The notes under the pieces were generated by a model. That model saw only the letters and a program-made list of their open reading frames with translations. It was not told where the DNA came from and did not search any database. A stretch of 64,000 nucleotides of DNA. It comes from Ornithodoros turicata (taxonomy: Eukaryota > Arthropoda > Arachnida > Ixodida > Argasidae). A program made the position numbers and the translations under genes. The stretch is taken from the NCBI RefSeq assembly GCF_037126465.1, contig NC_088203.1:84878668-84942667 (forward strand), in the 5' to 3' direction. Position 1 is the first letter of the stretch. Each line of letters begins with the position of its first letter. Positions 10,971 to 21,780 of the stretch are shown here, piece by piece.

Positions 10971-11220
10971 CACTCTTAGAAACGAACTTCACCGCGTAGC
11001 ACGCTCCTAACCAACTGTCATCTCGAATGATATCGTTATCTGCCCTGATTTGTTGAAAACCGGAGGCGTACGCCTTTTTTGTGACACTTATGCTGTTCAT
11101 AATTGTCACAAAAAGGCGTACGCCTCCCGTTTTCAGCAAATCAGGGCAGATAACGATATCATTCGAGATGATGGTTGGCTATGAGCGTGCTATGCGGTGA
11201 AGTTCATTTTTAAGAGCGTG
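10971..11220. mobile_element. Palindromic MITE, main GGCGTACGCC subtype
   Basis: Near-complete copy: CACTCTTAGAAACGAACTTC at the left, GAAGTTCATTTTTAAGAGCG at the right, arms pairing through GATATCGTTATCTGCCCTGA and its complement, loop GTGACACTTATGCTGTTCAT. Flanks do not show a clear duplication. Confidence 0.85.
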
Positions 11221-11411
11221 AGCGCCCATGCCGTTCCAAAAGTCTCCGGATGTCCTGACCCCTAATTTCAATTGACCTCAGTAGTGTAATACCATGATGT
11301 CCAGGTCAGGACACCCCATTTCAGAAGAATCCTGGATCCCCCTCTGATTGTAGGGTACAACCAGCACTATAGGACAAACTTATCAATTTAATGCTAACAG
11401 TTAGGGGGGGG

Positions 11412-11553
11412 GGGACCGGTTGAACGGTGAAGAGCATCAAATTTAATAACAACTAACCCCGTGCATCAGTTCGCATTTGTGAAGGAGGGCACAATGATGC
11501 ACGAAAGCTCGTTGTTATTAAATGTAATGCTGGTAACCGTCTAACCAGGCGGA
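11412..11553. repeat. Imperfect palindromic repeat of about 140 bases
   Basis: AATTTAATAACAAC and CGTGCATC on the left pair with GATGCACG and GTTGTTATTAAAT on the right, and outer GAGCATCAA/ACCGGTTGAA elements pair loosely with the far end. Possibly an old MITE unrelated to the main family. Confidence 0.5.
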
Positions 11554-13699
11554 ATTTGTTTGGGAACCAGGCTAAGTTTGACGCTTTACGTTTAACCAAT
11601 TATTTTTTTACTCACTAACTTTCGGGAACTGGACATTGTTCCAAGGTGTTCCTTGTACGTACTAACGATTTAGTTACTAGCAGTTCCATTGATCATCGTA
11701 GCCAAGGTACGGTCCCGAAACGGATAATTGTAACCTAGTAGGTCTCGACAACATGACCTGAATGGATCAGTGCAGAGGAGTTTTGTCCAGACTCCTTTCT
11801 GTTTCTTGCCCACATTACAACTGACAGTATTTTACTTTTTCTTTGTTTTTGTTTTGTAGCAACTGACACGTTTTCTCATTTCACCGAGAGTCAGCACTCG
11901 TTTTCTCTCTCTCTCTCTAATATTGGTTTAAAGTGGTCAGACACAGAATTTGGCTTGCTACTTCTTCTACTCGTCTTCGTCACCCATTGTTGTTGTTGTT
12001 GTTGTTGTTTGTTTGTTTGTCAGAAAAAAAAAAAACAAGGAGAAATTGAACTCGTCTCCCGACTTGTTCTGCTACTCCTAACAAAAATTCTCACCCCACC
12101 CCACCCCCGAAAACTACTTCTCAGGTGCTCTACTCGCAAGTTCGCTATTCACTATTCAGAAGTCCACTATCCACATGTTCACTAGAAGTCCACAATTAAA
12201 CACTATTCACAATTATCCCAAGATCATGCACAGAGGATGCTAGAAGGTTGTATCCATCCCACAGCTCTGGGCAAATTTCACAAGTGCTGCCAAGGCAGCA
12301 TCCCTCGTGTTGTTGTTCCTTGTCTTCGTGCGCGTTCTCGTCGCTTCCATTACAATGAGTGTCGATACTCGATCATATGCTTATCTCAGTTAACATGAAG
12401 ATGTGAAACTGAAGACCTAGTGAGTGACTCCAACGGGCGTACTTCTTGATTAACCTTTGACCAGCGCTTCCAATTACACCGCACCGGTCTTTTCGTCCAC
12501 TCCTCCAAAGTCGTAAAAGTTGAACATACCTCGGCCGCGCATTTTAATGAACGCTCCTCAATGAAGTCATTCTTGCCGGCATCGGTACGCGGCCGCACGT
12601 TAGTCCCGGTACCCATCCAGCGCCCCGCCGGAGGATAATCAGAAGCAGAGGAACAACCTCGCCACACATTAGCATACCAAAAGTCGGGCATAACAACTCA
12701 GGAACGCGTAAGGACATATTAGTGTCAACAAATAAATAAAACTTCGAAGCGAATCAGAACGGAATGCGTCTCCGCGGTGACAATTAATAAACATTGCGTC
12801 GGTTGTTGCTTTTTTTTTCGGCGTCACCCGTGTTCTCCAGAAAGTATGGCTGTGGAATAGGAAGAAAGAACGGAGGGGGCATGGTTTGGGGGGCTCTGGT
12901 ATGCAGCGCCTCTTGCGGCCAACCGAGGAAGTATGCGGAGTATTCTTGGTTGGTGTGCGTACGTGTACACGTGTGTGGCGGTGAGCATCAAGGTCCTCGT
13001 CATCAATTCGGGGTGGGAGTCAGAGCCGAAAGAATGCTCGGTATTTGCTTGTGTCTTTGCACGGATTCACAGAGGGCTGGGCTTCAACCCTTGACACGAG
13101 ACAGGGGGATAGAGTGGAAAGGACGAAAGAGTTCGAGATGCAAGAGGCGTGCTCGGCATTTTGAGCGATCTAGAGCGCGGTACTATTAAGGTACTCGCGA
13201 AGCTCGTTTTATATTTCGAAGCTGACATCCTAAATTGCTGAATACTTCGATTATTTCGGACACAACGCTCTACTATCGCGTCTATAGCGTCCTACGGACC
13301 CGTGACTGTTTATTAACAACAACAACAACAAATAAATCGTGACTATGACCTGGGACTGTTTATTAAGTCATGCATGTACATATGGCAAAGCTGTAAACAT
13401 CATGACATTGACAACAGATCATCGTGGCAGAGAGACATAGCTATTGTCTGAATATCTTGGAGTAAAATCCTATCCCGCCCGATTCAGTAGCAGATATGGA
13501 AAGCGAGAAGCCAGTATCACGAAGAGTATTTATGTGAGCCAGGGTTATAACACGGCGCAAGCATGAGCAGGGGGTGTTGATTTGAGCTTTGGAAAAGTAG
13601 CGAAAGCGACAGCGGCACACCGTGCAAGAAAATGTTTACACTGTATACACGAGTGATCTTACTGCAAAAGTCTCAAGGTCGGTACGTGACGAAAAGCCA
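11554..13699. other. Unassigned DNA with simple repeats
   Basis: Contains (CT)n near 11905-11920, (TTG)n at 11989-12010 and (AAC)n at 13316-13330. The longest frame (12794-13189, 131 codons) has no recognisable motif or supporting signals. No gene can be supported. Confidence 0.45.
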
Positions 13700-13800
13700 G
13701 CGGTTGCAGCCTTGCAGGTGACGGGAGTCGAACCCACACCTCTTTTATTGCCGGTCACGTGTACCACAGCATTACGCCGACTTTTATTTATTATTATTAT
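13700..13800 (-). mobile_element. tRNA-derived SINE fragment, minus strand
   Basis: On the minus strand GGTGTGGGTTCGACTCCC is a good B box (13725-13742), followed by CACCTGCAAGG. The A-box side is replaced by other sequence (GTAATGCTGTGG). It resembles the Ruka-like SINE at 17207-17440 over the B-box region. Confidence 0.55.
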
Positions 13801-13844
13801 TACTTTTTGCACTCTAGTTCAATAAACAGAATCATCAAAATGGA

Positions 13845-14320
13845 AGTCAACTACGCCGACCGGAACGTAAGATGCCGTTACCCTAACACCAACACAAAAG
13901 GAACGGCTCGTCGTTCGTGATTTCTGAGCGAAGGAACACAAAACTTAAGCCTTCCTTTTCCCTCTCGTTCCCAAGAAGCGCGGCAACGCGGAGAGGCCTC
14001 CGATTGGTCTCCTCAAACGATCTCCCGCGATGATTCGACGAATCGTTTGCGGAGACCAATCAGAGCGCGCTCTGCATTGTCTATGAGGAGATGAAGGAAA
14101 AAAAGTGTCGTATTCTTGACTGATTAGACGAGTCACATAATTAGTGAACCCATCTTCCTTATGAAGGAAAGCGTAAAGGAAAGACAGGCTGTCGTATTGC
14201 CAACTGTAGGATGGGACAAGCGAAAGCATGCCCACATCAATTTCAAAAATAGTACTGCTCTCGCCTTAAAAACGAAGAGCAGGATCAACTAATGCTAGGC
14301 AGGTTTAAATTGTCCCTTTA
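13845..14320 (-). repeat. Interspersed repeat with inner hairpin (copy 1)
   Basis: Shares, in reverse orientation, a hairpin with 59750-60060: GATTGGTCTCCTCAAACGAT at 14002-14021 faces its near complement at 14042-14061. It also carries ACACCAACACAAAAGGAACGG, seen again near 26886-26911 and 59790-59812. The right side ends in a CCCTTT run that may match the TTAAAGGGGCAC terminus of the other copy. Confidence 0.55.
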
Positions 14321-15660
14321 GATGTTTATTTATTTATTTTATTTACTTATATGTTGTGGGAGCCTATTCCCACTCTCGGGGGCAAAGCCCGTTCCTTCGA
14401 CTCCCGTGGAAAGCGAGGCACAAATGCAACTACAAGGTATACTCAACAACCACTGTTTTAATGACTTACATCTTACAGCGTCTTTTCTTCTCCGCTTCCA
14501 CGTCCACACTGACCACACAAACCCCTCGTCGTTCTCCTTTTACCCACAAGTCTCTCACTTCCTCGTCGTCCCGCAACGTCCAAACTTCTTCCTCTACTTC
14601 GCCCCACAATGTACATACTGCAGCCTTAAAAAGTCTAAGATGTGATGTTTGTTTTGTGCTAATCGTTTGGTTCAGCCTCAGAGTTTCCATTGCTATCAGT
14701 GATACAAGTTTTCCGGTGATAAGGTTGTTGTGTGTGTGCTTCCTAAGAACGTACGATGGATACGTTACCAGACATAAATATATTAGCAATTTCATTATTA
14801 TAATACGCATCCGCGATATAATACGAGATAAATATTTATTCCGCATAAAATATGTATTCAAATCCCTACGTTCATCGCTTCTTAACAGCATATCATCTTA
14901 AAACACAGAACGAAAAAAAATTGAAAAGAGAAACGTGACATTATTCAGCTACACCGAACTGGCTGTCCGCTCCGCTTTTCTTCCCGAACGGCTACAACAG
15001 CGTAATATTTCGGCTTCGATCAGTTCCAGCATCGTTGGCGCGCCTTTCCATCTCATACTCCATGGGACAGAAGATCGCGAGGCATTAAACAGTCATTCAT
15101 ATTTATGGCAGCGACCAGATTAGACGAAGCAGCCGAAAGATTTCCCGTCTAAATTTTTTAATCCCTTATTCCACAGATGACTCCACGACGAGCCAATCTG
15201 CGATCCAATTCATTCCCCGCATTCGGCACTTTATGTCTTCTACTTTCTTAATTCTGAACTTTAATTTCTCTCCCTCTCTCTCTCTTTCTTTTTCCTTTTT
15301 TTCTCGTATATATAGATATTGTCCGCGGGTACTTTTACCATCTCAGATTTCAGCGATGAAGAACAAATTATGGGTTTCGAGCGTTGAATTATAAATGAAT
15401 CAGGTTTGTCGTTCAAAAGTCGACCTTTTCTTCTCTCTTTCTCTCTCTTTAAAGTGTGTTGCACTATAATGGAGCGTCTACCGTGGAGCTGGAATTATCT
15501 GAGAGGAATATGTAATATATATATATTGGTGGTTTGTTCGTGGGGTATGGTTTAAACAGCCTAGTGGGAGAAGGCAGCGGGTAGCGCAAGAGAAAATGAA
15601 GTTGCAAATGGAAATTGGGGTCTATAGATTTCTGATCTGAAACAACTGTCTGAAGCATAT
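14321..15660. other. No recognisable feature
   Basis: AT-rich, with a 181-codon plus-strand frame (14356-14901) mirrored by a 141-codon minus-strand frame. Neither has a known motif and the plus frame is low-complexity serine/arginine-rich. CT-rich runs lie at 15269-15300 and 15425-15450. Confidence 0.45.
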
Positions 15661-15890
15661 GATTGATTGATTTTAAAAGAAAAAAATGGAGATGTTAGTC
15701 TCGAGCCACTCGGGACTGGCTACTCCAGGACGCGTTATTAAGAAAAGAAAGGGAAATTACATAAAACTCGACGCTTTGCAACAGAATGGAAACAGAATAA
15801 ATGAGAACATCACCACCTAGCTTGGCACCAAAAGCGAAATCTCAATGCACAAAAACAAAGAGCGTCACAATCTGTCAGAGAGGTCTGAAG
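15661..15890 (-). mobile_element. Minus-strand LINE 3' UTR ending in (ATCA)n
   Basis: Read on the minus strand it contains GGAGTAGCCAGTC (compare 6630-6826) and ends in TCAATCAATCA, a simple-repeat 3' terminus. A similar ending is at 55322-55360. No coding part remains. Confidence 0.6.
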
Positions 15891-15914
15891 CATATGCTTT
15901 ACATGGAATATATA

Positions 15915-16696
15915 CCGGGTGTTTCAGTTAAATCCCCGGGCTAAATAATTCGCGAACGGGTGCACCAATCCACGAACTTTCTTTTTTACAAGTATCTGTC
16001 CGATACCACCTACAAGCTGCACACCGTGTGAATGAGTGGGAGGCGCTCATTATTAAAATAAAAATGCAAATGAGTTTCGTCAAAAAGCGTATCTTCTAAA
16101 GCAGGGCGCTGTCGGCATTAAAATGGGTACTACCCCTTTTGGGACCTTCAGTGGACACCTTTTAGAGAAAAATCTGCCACCGAAGCGGGTCATTTGTTGC
16201 AGTAATTAATTGGTTTCGGTTTACGTATTTTTGTCGCGGCTGGTCGCGGCGCAGCGCAAAAGGACGCTCTTTCACTCCCTTATCCATCAATAAATTACGT
16301 CCTTACATTAATGAATTACACCAATGACTTACACCAATGAAATACGCCCTTTTGCGCTTCGCCGCGACCAGCCGCGACAAAAATACGTAAACCGAAACCA
16401 ATTAATTACTGCAACAAATGACCCGCTTCGGTGGCAGATTTTTCTCTAAAAGGTGTCCACTGAAGGTCCCAAAAGGGGTAGTACCCATTTTAATGCCGAC
16501 AGCGCCCTGCTTTAGAAGATACGCTTTTTGACGAAACTCATTTGCATTTTTATTTTAATAATGAGCGCCTCCCACTCATTCACACGGTGTGCAGCTTGTA
16601 GGTGGTATCGGACAGATACTTGTAAAAAAGAAAGTTCGTGGATTGGTGCACCCGTTCGCGAATTATTTAGCCCGGGGATTTAACTGAAACACCCGG
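15915..16696. mobile_element. 782-bp near-perfect palindromic transposon
   Basis: Two arms of about 350 bases (15915-16264 and 16347-16696) are almost exact inverted copies around an 82-base loop. Ends are CCGGGTGTTTCAG and CTGAAACACCCGG, with TATA on each side, which fits a TA target duplication. There is no transposase. The few arm mismatches indicate a young copy or continuing gene conversion between the arms. A damaged relative is at 52870-53307. The CxGGGTGTTT termini link it loosely to the elements at 50433 and 58620. Confidence 0.92.
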
Positions 16697-17006
16697 TATA
16701 GACGGAAAGGACACCGGGCAACAGGTAATTTTTTTTTTTAGCTAGGAATAAACACAGGACATTTTACCTAAAACAAGCTATCACCGGTGTCCCATGTGTG
16801 AAAGGCAGCCAACAATTTATGAAGCAGGGAAGCACGCATCGCTGCTGTTAAAAATGTTGGACAAGACAAGGATTATAACGCAAGCACCGTCGGCAGAATT
16901 ATGTAGAACTACGACAATATACATCTAGGATACAGCGGCAGGATGGAAAAGAATACACAGTTTCGATTTAGAAAGCAAACTAGAATCACTGCTATGTAAA
17001 GTAGCC
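16697..17006. other. No recognisable feature
   Basis: Short spacer between the palindrome and the next MITE; no gene or repeat recognised. Confidence 0.5.
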
Positions 17007-17206
17007 CACGCTCTCAAAACTGAACTTCACCGCATAGCACGCTCTGCGCCAACAACAACAACTTTATTTTTGACCTTGGAGAGTGGGGAGTTTCATCGCC
17101 ACAGGCGATACTCTACCCCATTGCTGGTTGGAATGGGGGGAATAAAATAACGAGCCCCTTCACAATAATCGCCAACTTCTGCGCCAACAATTGCCACGAA
17201 TGATAG
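17007..17206. mobile_element. MITE left arm interrupted by a LINE tail and a SINE
   Basis: The arm reads CTCTCAAAACTGAACTTCACC...TGCGCCAACAA, stops at 17055, resumes after the LINE tail at 17178-17206 (CAATTGCCACGAATGATAG), then stops again at the SINE. No right arm is found beyond the SINE, so the rest was lost. Confidence 0.75.
17056..17177 (-). mobile_element. LINE 3'-tail insertion with 13-bp target duplication
   Basis: TCTGCGCCAACAA occurs at 17043-17055 and again at 17178-17190, flanking the insert. On the minus strand the insert holds GCAATGGGGTAGAGTATCGC, GGCGATGAAACTCCCC and ends AATAAAGTTGTTGTTG, so its GTT repeat is the 3' terminus. It is a 122-base, 5'-truncated retro-insertion. 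Confidence 0.88.
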
Positions 17207-17440
17207 TCACTGAAAAGGTTAGCAGGCTGCACGACTCGAACCCACACCTTCTGGATTGCCGGTCCAGGGCTCTACCGATTGAGCTAAGCTAACACTTTTT
17301 TTTTTCACAACACAACTTTTTTATTAAGCCATGTAGCCACAAACACAAACACACCTTTCCAACGACTTCCAAGGTTGCGTCATTTGGGGGAGTGAGTTCC
17401 AGCCTCAGAACATCACTTTCCATCGTGTTTACCTGTGTGG
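17207..17440 (-). mobile_element. tRNA-derived SINE (Ruka-like), best copy
   Basis: On the minus strand TTAGCTCAATCGGTAGAGC (17269-17287) is an internal A box and the B box GGTTCGAGTC lies at 17233-17242, in the spacing of a tRNA gene. A CTGGA/TCCAG stem encloses CCGGCAA, so the tRNA-like anticodon would be GGC. The stem next to the B box has mispairs and the loop lacks U33, so I call a SINE rather than a tRNA gene. It is followed on the right by a run of T and by GAGGCTGGAACTCAC-type sequence shared with 3400-3720. Ruka is a published tick SINE family; the match here is from memory of its tRNA-like region. Confidence 0.75.
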
Positions 17441-17938
17441 CAGAAAAACAGCAGAAGGGACGGTGATCTTTGCGGTGATACAGAAACGGTCATGCATGCC
17501 ATCTTCGCGTGTGTAGTACCGGCGACTCTTTGGTCAAAACGGGTTAAATAACATAACGTTTGAAGATGCATGTGGATACATGCTGGGAAAATAAAAGAAA
17601 AAAACAGAGCTTTTCCCTATTAGTAGCCGTCGAAATAATATATCAGATTTAGATATTTAGATATTTGGTTTTAGGTTAATAGATGCAGGGTGGTCCACGG
17701 TAGTGACTACTGCGGTAAAGAAACGGGTGAGAAATGTCAAGAAATAGCATCCTCTACTGCGTACGAACATGGCTTGGGAGGGAAAAGTTAAGGCTATAGG
17801 GGAAAAAACTTCGCAAAGAAATGGCAGTGCAAACGTTGTGCGAAGCAAAGGCTGTTGAGGGTGTTGAGTGCCATGGATTAGAAATTACGCAAAATTTAAC
17901 CAATGAATGAGATCTGCTGGAAATTTGGGATTTGAAGA
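17441..17938. other. No recognisable feature
   Basis: Short frames only. A decayed piece of MITE arm may begin near 17900. Confidence 0.45.
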
Positions 17939-17963
17939 CAGAGGGGGGGGGGGCGTACGCCTT
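17939..17963. mobile_element. MITE core half left of the CR1-like LINE
   Basis: GGGGGGGCGTACGCCTTTTT is the loop-side core of the MITE family. It breaks at the LINE end and its other half resumes at 20884. Confidence 0.6.
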
Positions 17964-18247
17964 TTTTATTTATTTATGTATGATGATACCTCAAGGGCCC
18001 AAAGGGCGTTACATGAGGGAGGGAACACTATGTACATACAAGTGAAAGATAAATGTCGGCGAATTGAGACAATGTAAAGTAACAGTAACACAGCAACACA
18101 TGCGCGATAATAATAATAACATCAACAAAGGAAAAGGTAAGGTAAAAAAGAAAAACAACGTTACAAACACAAGTAATTGGTGAGTGCGTTCTTGAACTGT
18201 TCATGAATAGAATATTTATTTCACCCGTCTACGAAATGTTCAAAATA
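17964..18247 (-). mobile_element. 3' UTR of the CR1/L2-like LINE
   Basis: On the minus strand the coding end is followed by sequence with CGCCCTTTGGGCCCTTGAGG and a terminal ATAAATAAATAAA run. A short hairpin-like GC stretch followed by a simple repeat is usual for the 3' ends of CR1-like elements. There is no poly-A tail. Confidence 0.75.
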
Positions 18248-20568
18248 TCACAAAGCCTGACTGTCGAAAAATCTCAGACCAGTGTGCCACACGGCCGCCT
18301 GTTCATAGTTAGTAATAGTGACGATCGCATGGGGAAGTGAATTCCATTTGACAATGGTGCATGGAAAGAACGATTGTAAATATCGCTGTGATGAACCCGG
18401 GAGACGACTAACTTTCAAAGCATGGTCAAGTCTTGGGGAGATGTATGTGGTTGGGCATAAGAAATGGGGTCGTATCTGTTCTAAATGAAAAAAAAAAGGA
18501 AAAGACAAAGACGTAGATATTTACGACGTACATTGAGGTCTGGCAGTCCAACTGAGAGTTTTAGGGCCGTAATACTGGACGGGAAAGAGTAATTATTAGA
18601 AATAAAACGAGTTGCCCTGGTTTGTAGCGATTCAATTAAGTTAACTTGGGTTATATAGTGCGGATCCCAAATTGCAGAAGCATATTCCAATTTAGGCCTT
18701 ATTAGCGTGATATATGCATGGTGTTTAACCGACGGTGGAGCACATTTTAGGTTTCTGCGCAAGTATCCAAACAGAGGTTCGCCTCGTTCGTGATTGCATT
18801 AATATGGTTAGCCCAAGAAAGATTAGAACAGAAGTGTAAGCCAAGGTACTTGCCATGAATCGCTTCGCACAATTGAAGAGGATCCCAGATGATATGAGCG
18901 AAGGGAAGGTTGTTTAGCACGTGAGAAGGTAAGGTGTGAACATTTGGTAGGAGTTATCGACAGAGACCAGGTTTCACACCAATAATTAATAGTGTTTAAG
19001 TCACGTTGTAAGGTGAGACTGTCTTCACTAGTAGAAATAGCACGGTAAATTACACAATCATCAGCAAAGAGTCTAACTGTAGATGAGATGTTATTTGGAA
19101 GGTCATTAATGAAGATAAGAAAGAGGAGAGGTCCCAGAACAGAGCCTTGAGGGGCACCAGAGGAAACTGGGAGAAGTGAAGAAAGAGAATCATTAATCAA
19201 GGTAGCCTGCAAACGTCAAGTCCATGGATTCCTAATCCATGTAAGCACTTTGGGATCTAGATTGAGGTTGGATAGCTTGGAAATTAGGCGTGAATGACAG
19301 ACAGTGTCAAAGGCCTTAGTAATATCTAGAAAAATAGCGTCAGTGTCTATGTTACGATCGGTACTAGAATGTAAGTCATGTACGGGTGAGGCGAGCTGTG
19401 TGTCAATTGACAGGTTCTTGCGGAAACCGTGTTGAAGGGGATAGAAAAAGTTGTTGAACTCTAGGTGCGCTGATAACGGTGAAAAAAAGTATATGTTCAA
19501 ATATTTTACACGGCACACTTGTAAGTGAGATAGGCCGGTAGTTAAGTGGTGACGACCGGTCTCCCTTCTTAAAAATCGGAACAACTTTTGCCTGGCGCCA
19601 ATCGAGAGGAACCTCTCCTGCATCCAACGTTTGCGAAAATATGGTTGACAGAAATAATGAACAGGTATACTTCGTATTTTTAGGGCTTTCGCGTTTATGC
19701 CGTCGAGACCACATGAAGGTGATAGTTTCATTTTGTCTATTATGCCTATGATCCCTTCTGGTGATATATTAACATTCCGCATGGGCGATAGATTAGTACA
19801 CGGCAGACCAGATGGCTGGACATTACTGTTGTTGCGAAAAGCACCAGTGAAAGCACGGTTGAAAATGTCGCAGCTGACGTCGTCAGAAAGAAAATTGCCC
19901 TGGTCGTCTTTTAATTGGATATTGTTTCTATGCTTTGGGTTGATTGTGCTCCAGAATTTCCGTGGGTTTGAAGATAGCAACCTTGGAATTTCGTTGGAGA
20001 AGAAGTTACGTTTGGTGTTCGGTAGCTCTGTTTTGTACTGCCTGACAGTGTCACGGTATAAATCGAAGGTCCTGTCACATCTAGTGCGCTGAGCTTGTCG
20101 GAACAGACTCTTTTTTCTTGTTGGCCAGGTTCCGATGTGAGGTCTAATACCAGGCGTTGCGCTTGGTGGACCGCAATATGACTGAGAGAATATGGAGCTC
20201 AATAAGATGATTTAGCTTATTTTTGAAGAGGGACCAATTGTCCTTCAAGAACGTTCGGAAAAGCCTACCACGTATTCTGGATAGGAGCGAGAGAGTTCGT
20301 TATTAATGGCTTCGAAGTCGGCCTTGTCATACAGCTTGATCGTCTTATTGCGCTGGTGGCTCCGGATACATGAAAGGAGTAATGGAGCGAGGATGGCCCG
20401 ATGATCGCTAAGAGGAGCGAGAAAAGAGATGGATTCGAGCATGTCAGGACAAGTGGTGAGTATTAAATCTAGTGTAGTAGCTGTTGAAGAGGATGTCCGC
20501 GTCGGTTCATGTATCATCTGATACAGGCCATATCTTAAGCATGCTTCAAAAAAGTCATTTTGTGCCGG
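18248..20568 (-). pseudogene. CR1/L2-like LINE ORF2: endonuclease end plus reverse transcriptase
   Basis: Minus-strand frames give, in order, the C-terminal endonuclease ('HEPTR...LDLILT...LSDH', about 20330-20520), RT motifs 'GLDGINAKAL', 'DWRQAKVVPIFKKGD', 'HGFRKNLSIDTQL' and 'DITKAFDTV' (19216-20202), the catalytic FADD (19057-19068) and the C-terminal 'FFPCTIVKWNSLP' (18248-18508). There is no RNase H, as expected for CR1/L2. Frame shifts near 19680, 19490, 19214, 18800 and 18490 inactivate it. The middle of RT (19403-19714) must be read in another frame from the flanks, a pair of shifts that cancel. Jockey-type LINEs lack RNase H too and are the main alternative. Confidence 0.88.
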
Positions 20569-20883
20569 CAAGGTCAAAGCCACCTGCAGTGTGAACAGCG
20601 GTAAGTGCATGATTCCACGAGCGGTGTCGTGCCCTGACTGCAGCGATGCCAACCGGTCCTTAAGTAGATGAGAGCAGTAGACGGCATGGCATTGTTCGTT
20701 GACGAGAAGTTGAGGAAAAGCTGAAGCTGGAGGTCCGTGAAATAATTCCACGTGTTGGTTGACACCAAGGAAATCGGTATGTGCCCCTGGCATCGGTGGA
20801 ACGGTGCTTAATGCCGACAAGGTCAAGGCCACCTGCAGTGTGAACAGCGGTAAGTGCATGATTCCACGAGCAGTGTCGTGCCC
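20569..20883 (-). repeat. 249-bp partial tandem duplication at the LINE 5' end
   Basis: A 66-base block (20569-20634) recurs at 20818-20883 with two mismatches, so the repeat period is 249 bases. The period is a multiple of three, which keeps a minus-strand frame open through it. The translation does not resemble endonuclease, so this may be a repeated 5' leader joined to ORF2 by an internal deletion. Confidence 0.75.
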
Positions 20884-20973
20884 TTTTTGTGTCAATTTGG
20901 ATATATGATAATTGACATAAAAAGGCGTACGGTGTGGTGGCGTGCTGTGCGGTGAAGTTCTGTTTCTAGAGTG
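20884..20973. mobile_element. MITE right half beyond the LINE insertion
   Basis: TTTTTGTGTCAATTTGG, ATAATTGACATAAAAAGGCG and a right end GTGAAGTTCTGTTTCTAGAGTG belong to the GTGGCAATTTG-loop subtype. CCTTTTT occurs on both sides of the LINE and may be its target duplication. Confidence 0.7.
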
Positions 20974-21780
20974 TAGCTTCCATTGGCTGAGATGGTGGGA
21001 GCATGGCTATGCTCCAGTCAGTGAGAGCCGGGACGCGTGCACACATCATCCGTGAGTAGTCGTTGTACAGAAGGGCTTGTGGAGTGCTCTCGCCGCTGAC
21101 TTGCCACGACTCGTGTGATTGACCATGACCAAGGTGAGCGTCAGAAAAAAGCTCTAGTAAGCACACAAGAACTGTACTGCCCTCCGTAGCGTCTCCTTGG
21201 AGTTCCAGGATTGCTCGCTGGTTATCTCGTTTGTAAGGTAGGGTTTCCGTCGGTGTAAGGGGGCTGCCTCCATGGGTAGTTGTCCTACTTGATGACAGTA
21301 CACACTTTGATTACACTTTGATCTTGCCCCGAGGGTTGGGGCAAAATGAGACAATCTACATTTTTGAATTTCATGTTCTGTGTTTTATTTTAGAACCGGC
21401 TGCGTCCGTTCTGATTTACAGGTCAGAAGCTCTAGACCTCTGAGAATGTGCCTATGACTAGTTTTTTTTTTTTTTTTGAAAAACATGAAAAATAAAATTC
21501 CATATTCAATTTCATATTTCTGTCTCATCTTGCCCCACCTTACCATACTACGATGAATTTGCATTGGGCAAAAATGCATATTTGTGGAAGGTTACCGAGC
21601 TTTGTCTCTATCACGCTGAGGAACCTGAGTAGAAATACCGAGGTGCCTTCACGCTTGAGATGGTTTTATTTGCATGCCGAAGACATTTTAAAAATTATAT
21701 TATAACCGACCCTGTAATGTTGAGACTTATATCGGCACTTAGTACATTGAAGGAGCTGCTCTTCTACCGTTTCTAAAGAT
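20974..21780. other. No recognisable feature
   Basis: Short frames without motifs; a poly-T run at about 21463-21477. Confidence 0.5.

Noticed and set aside
12794..13189. 131-codon plus-strand open frame
   Set aside because: No known motif, cysteine- and arginine-rich low-complexity translation, no splice or promoter support.
14356..14901. 181-codon plus-strand open frame
   Set aside because: Mirrored by a 141-codon frame on the other strand; serine/threonine-rich translation without a domain; likely chance in this composition.
17233..17298. Possible functional tRNA-Ala (GGC) gene on the minus strand
   Set aside because: A and B boxes are good, but the stem next to the B box mispairs, position 33 is not U, and the sequence continues into shared SINE DNA.
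20569..20895. N-terminal endonuclease domain in the frame upstream of the CR1-like LINE
   Set aside because: The translation of the repeated 249-bp unit lacks endonuclease motifs; only the part below about 20568 fits.
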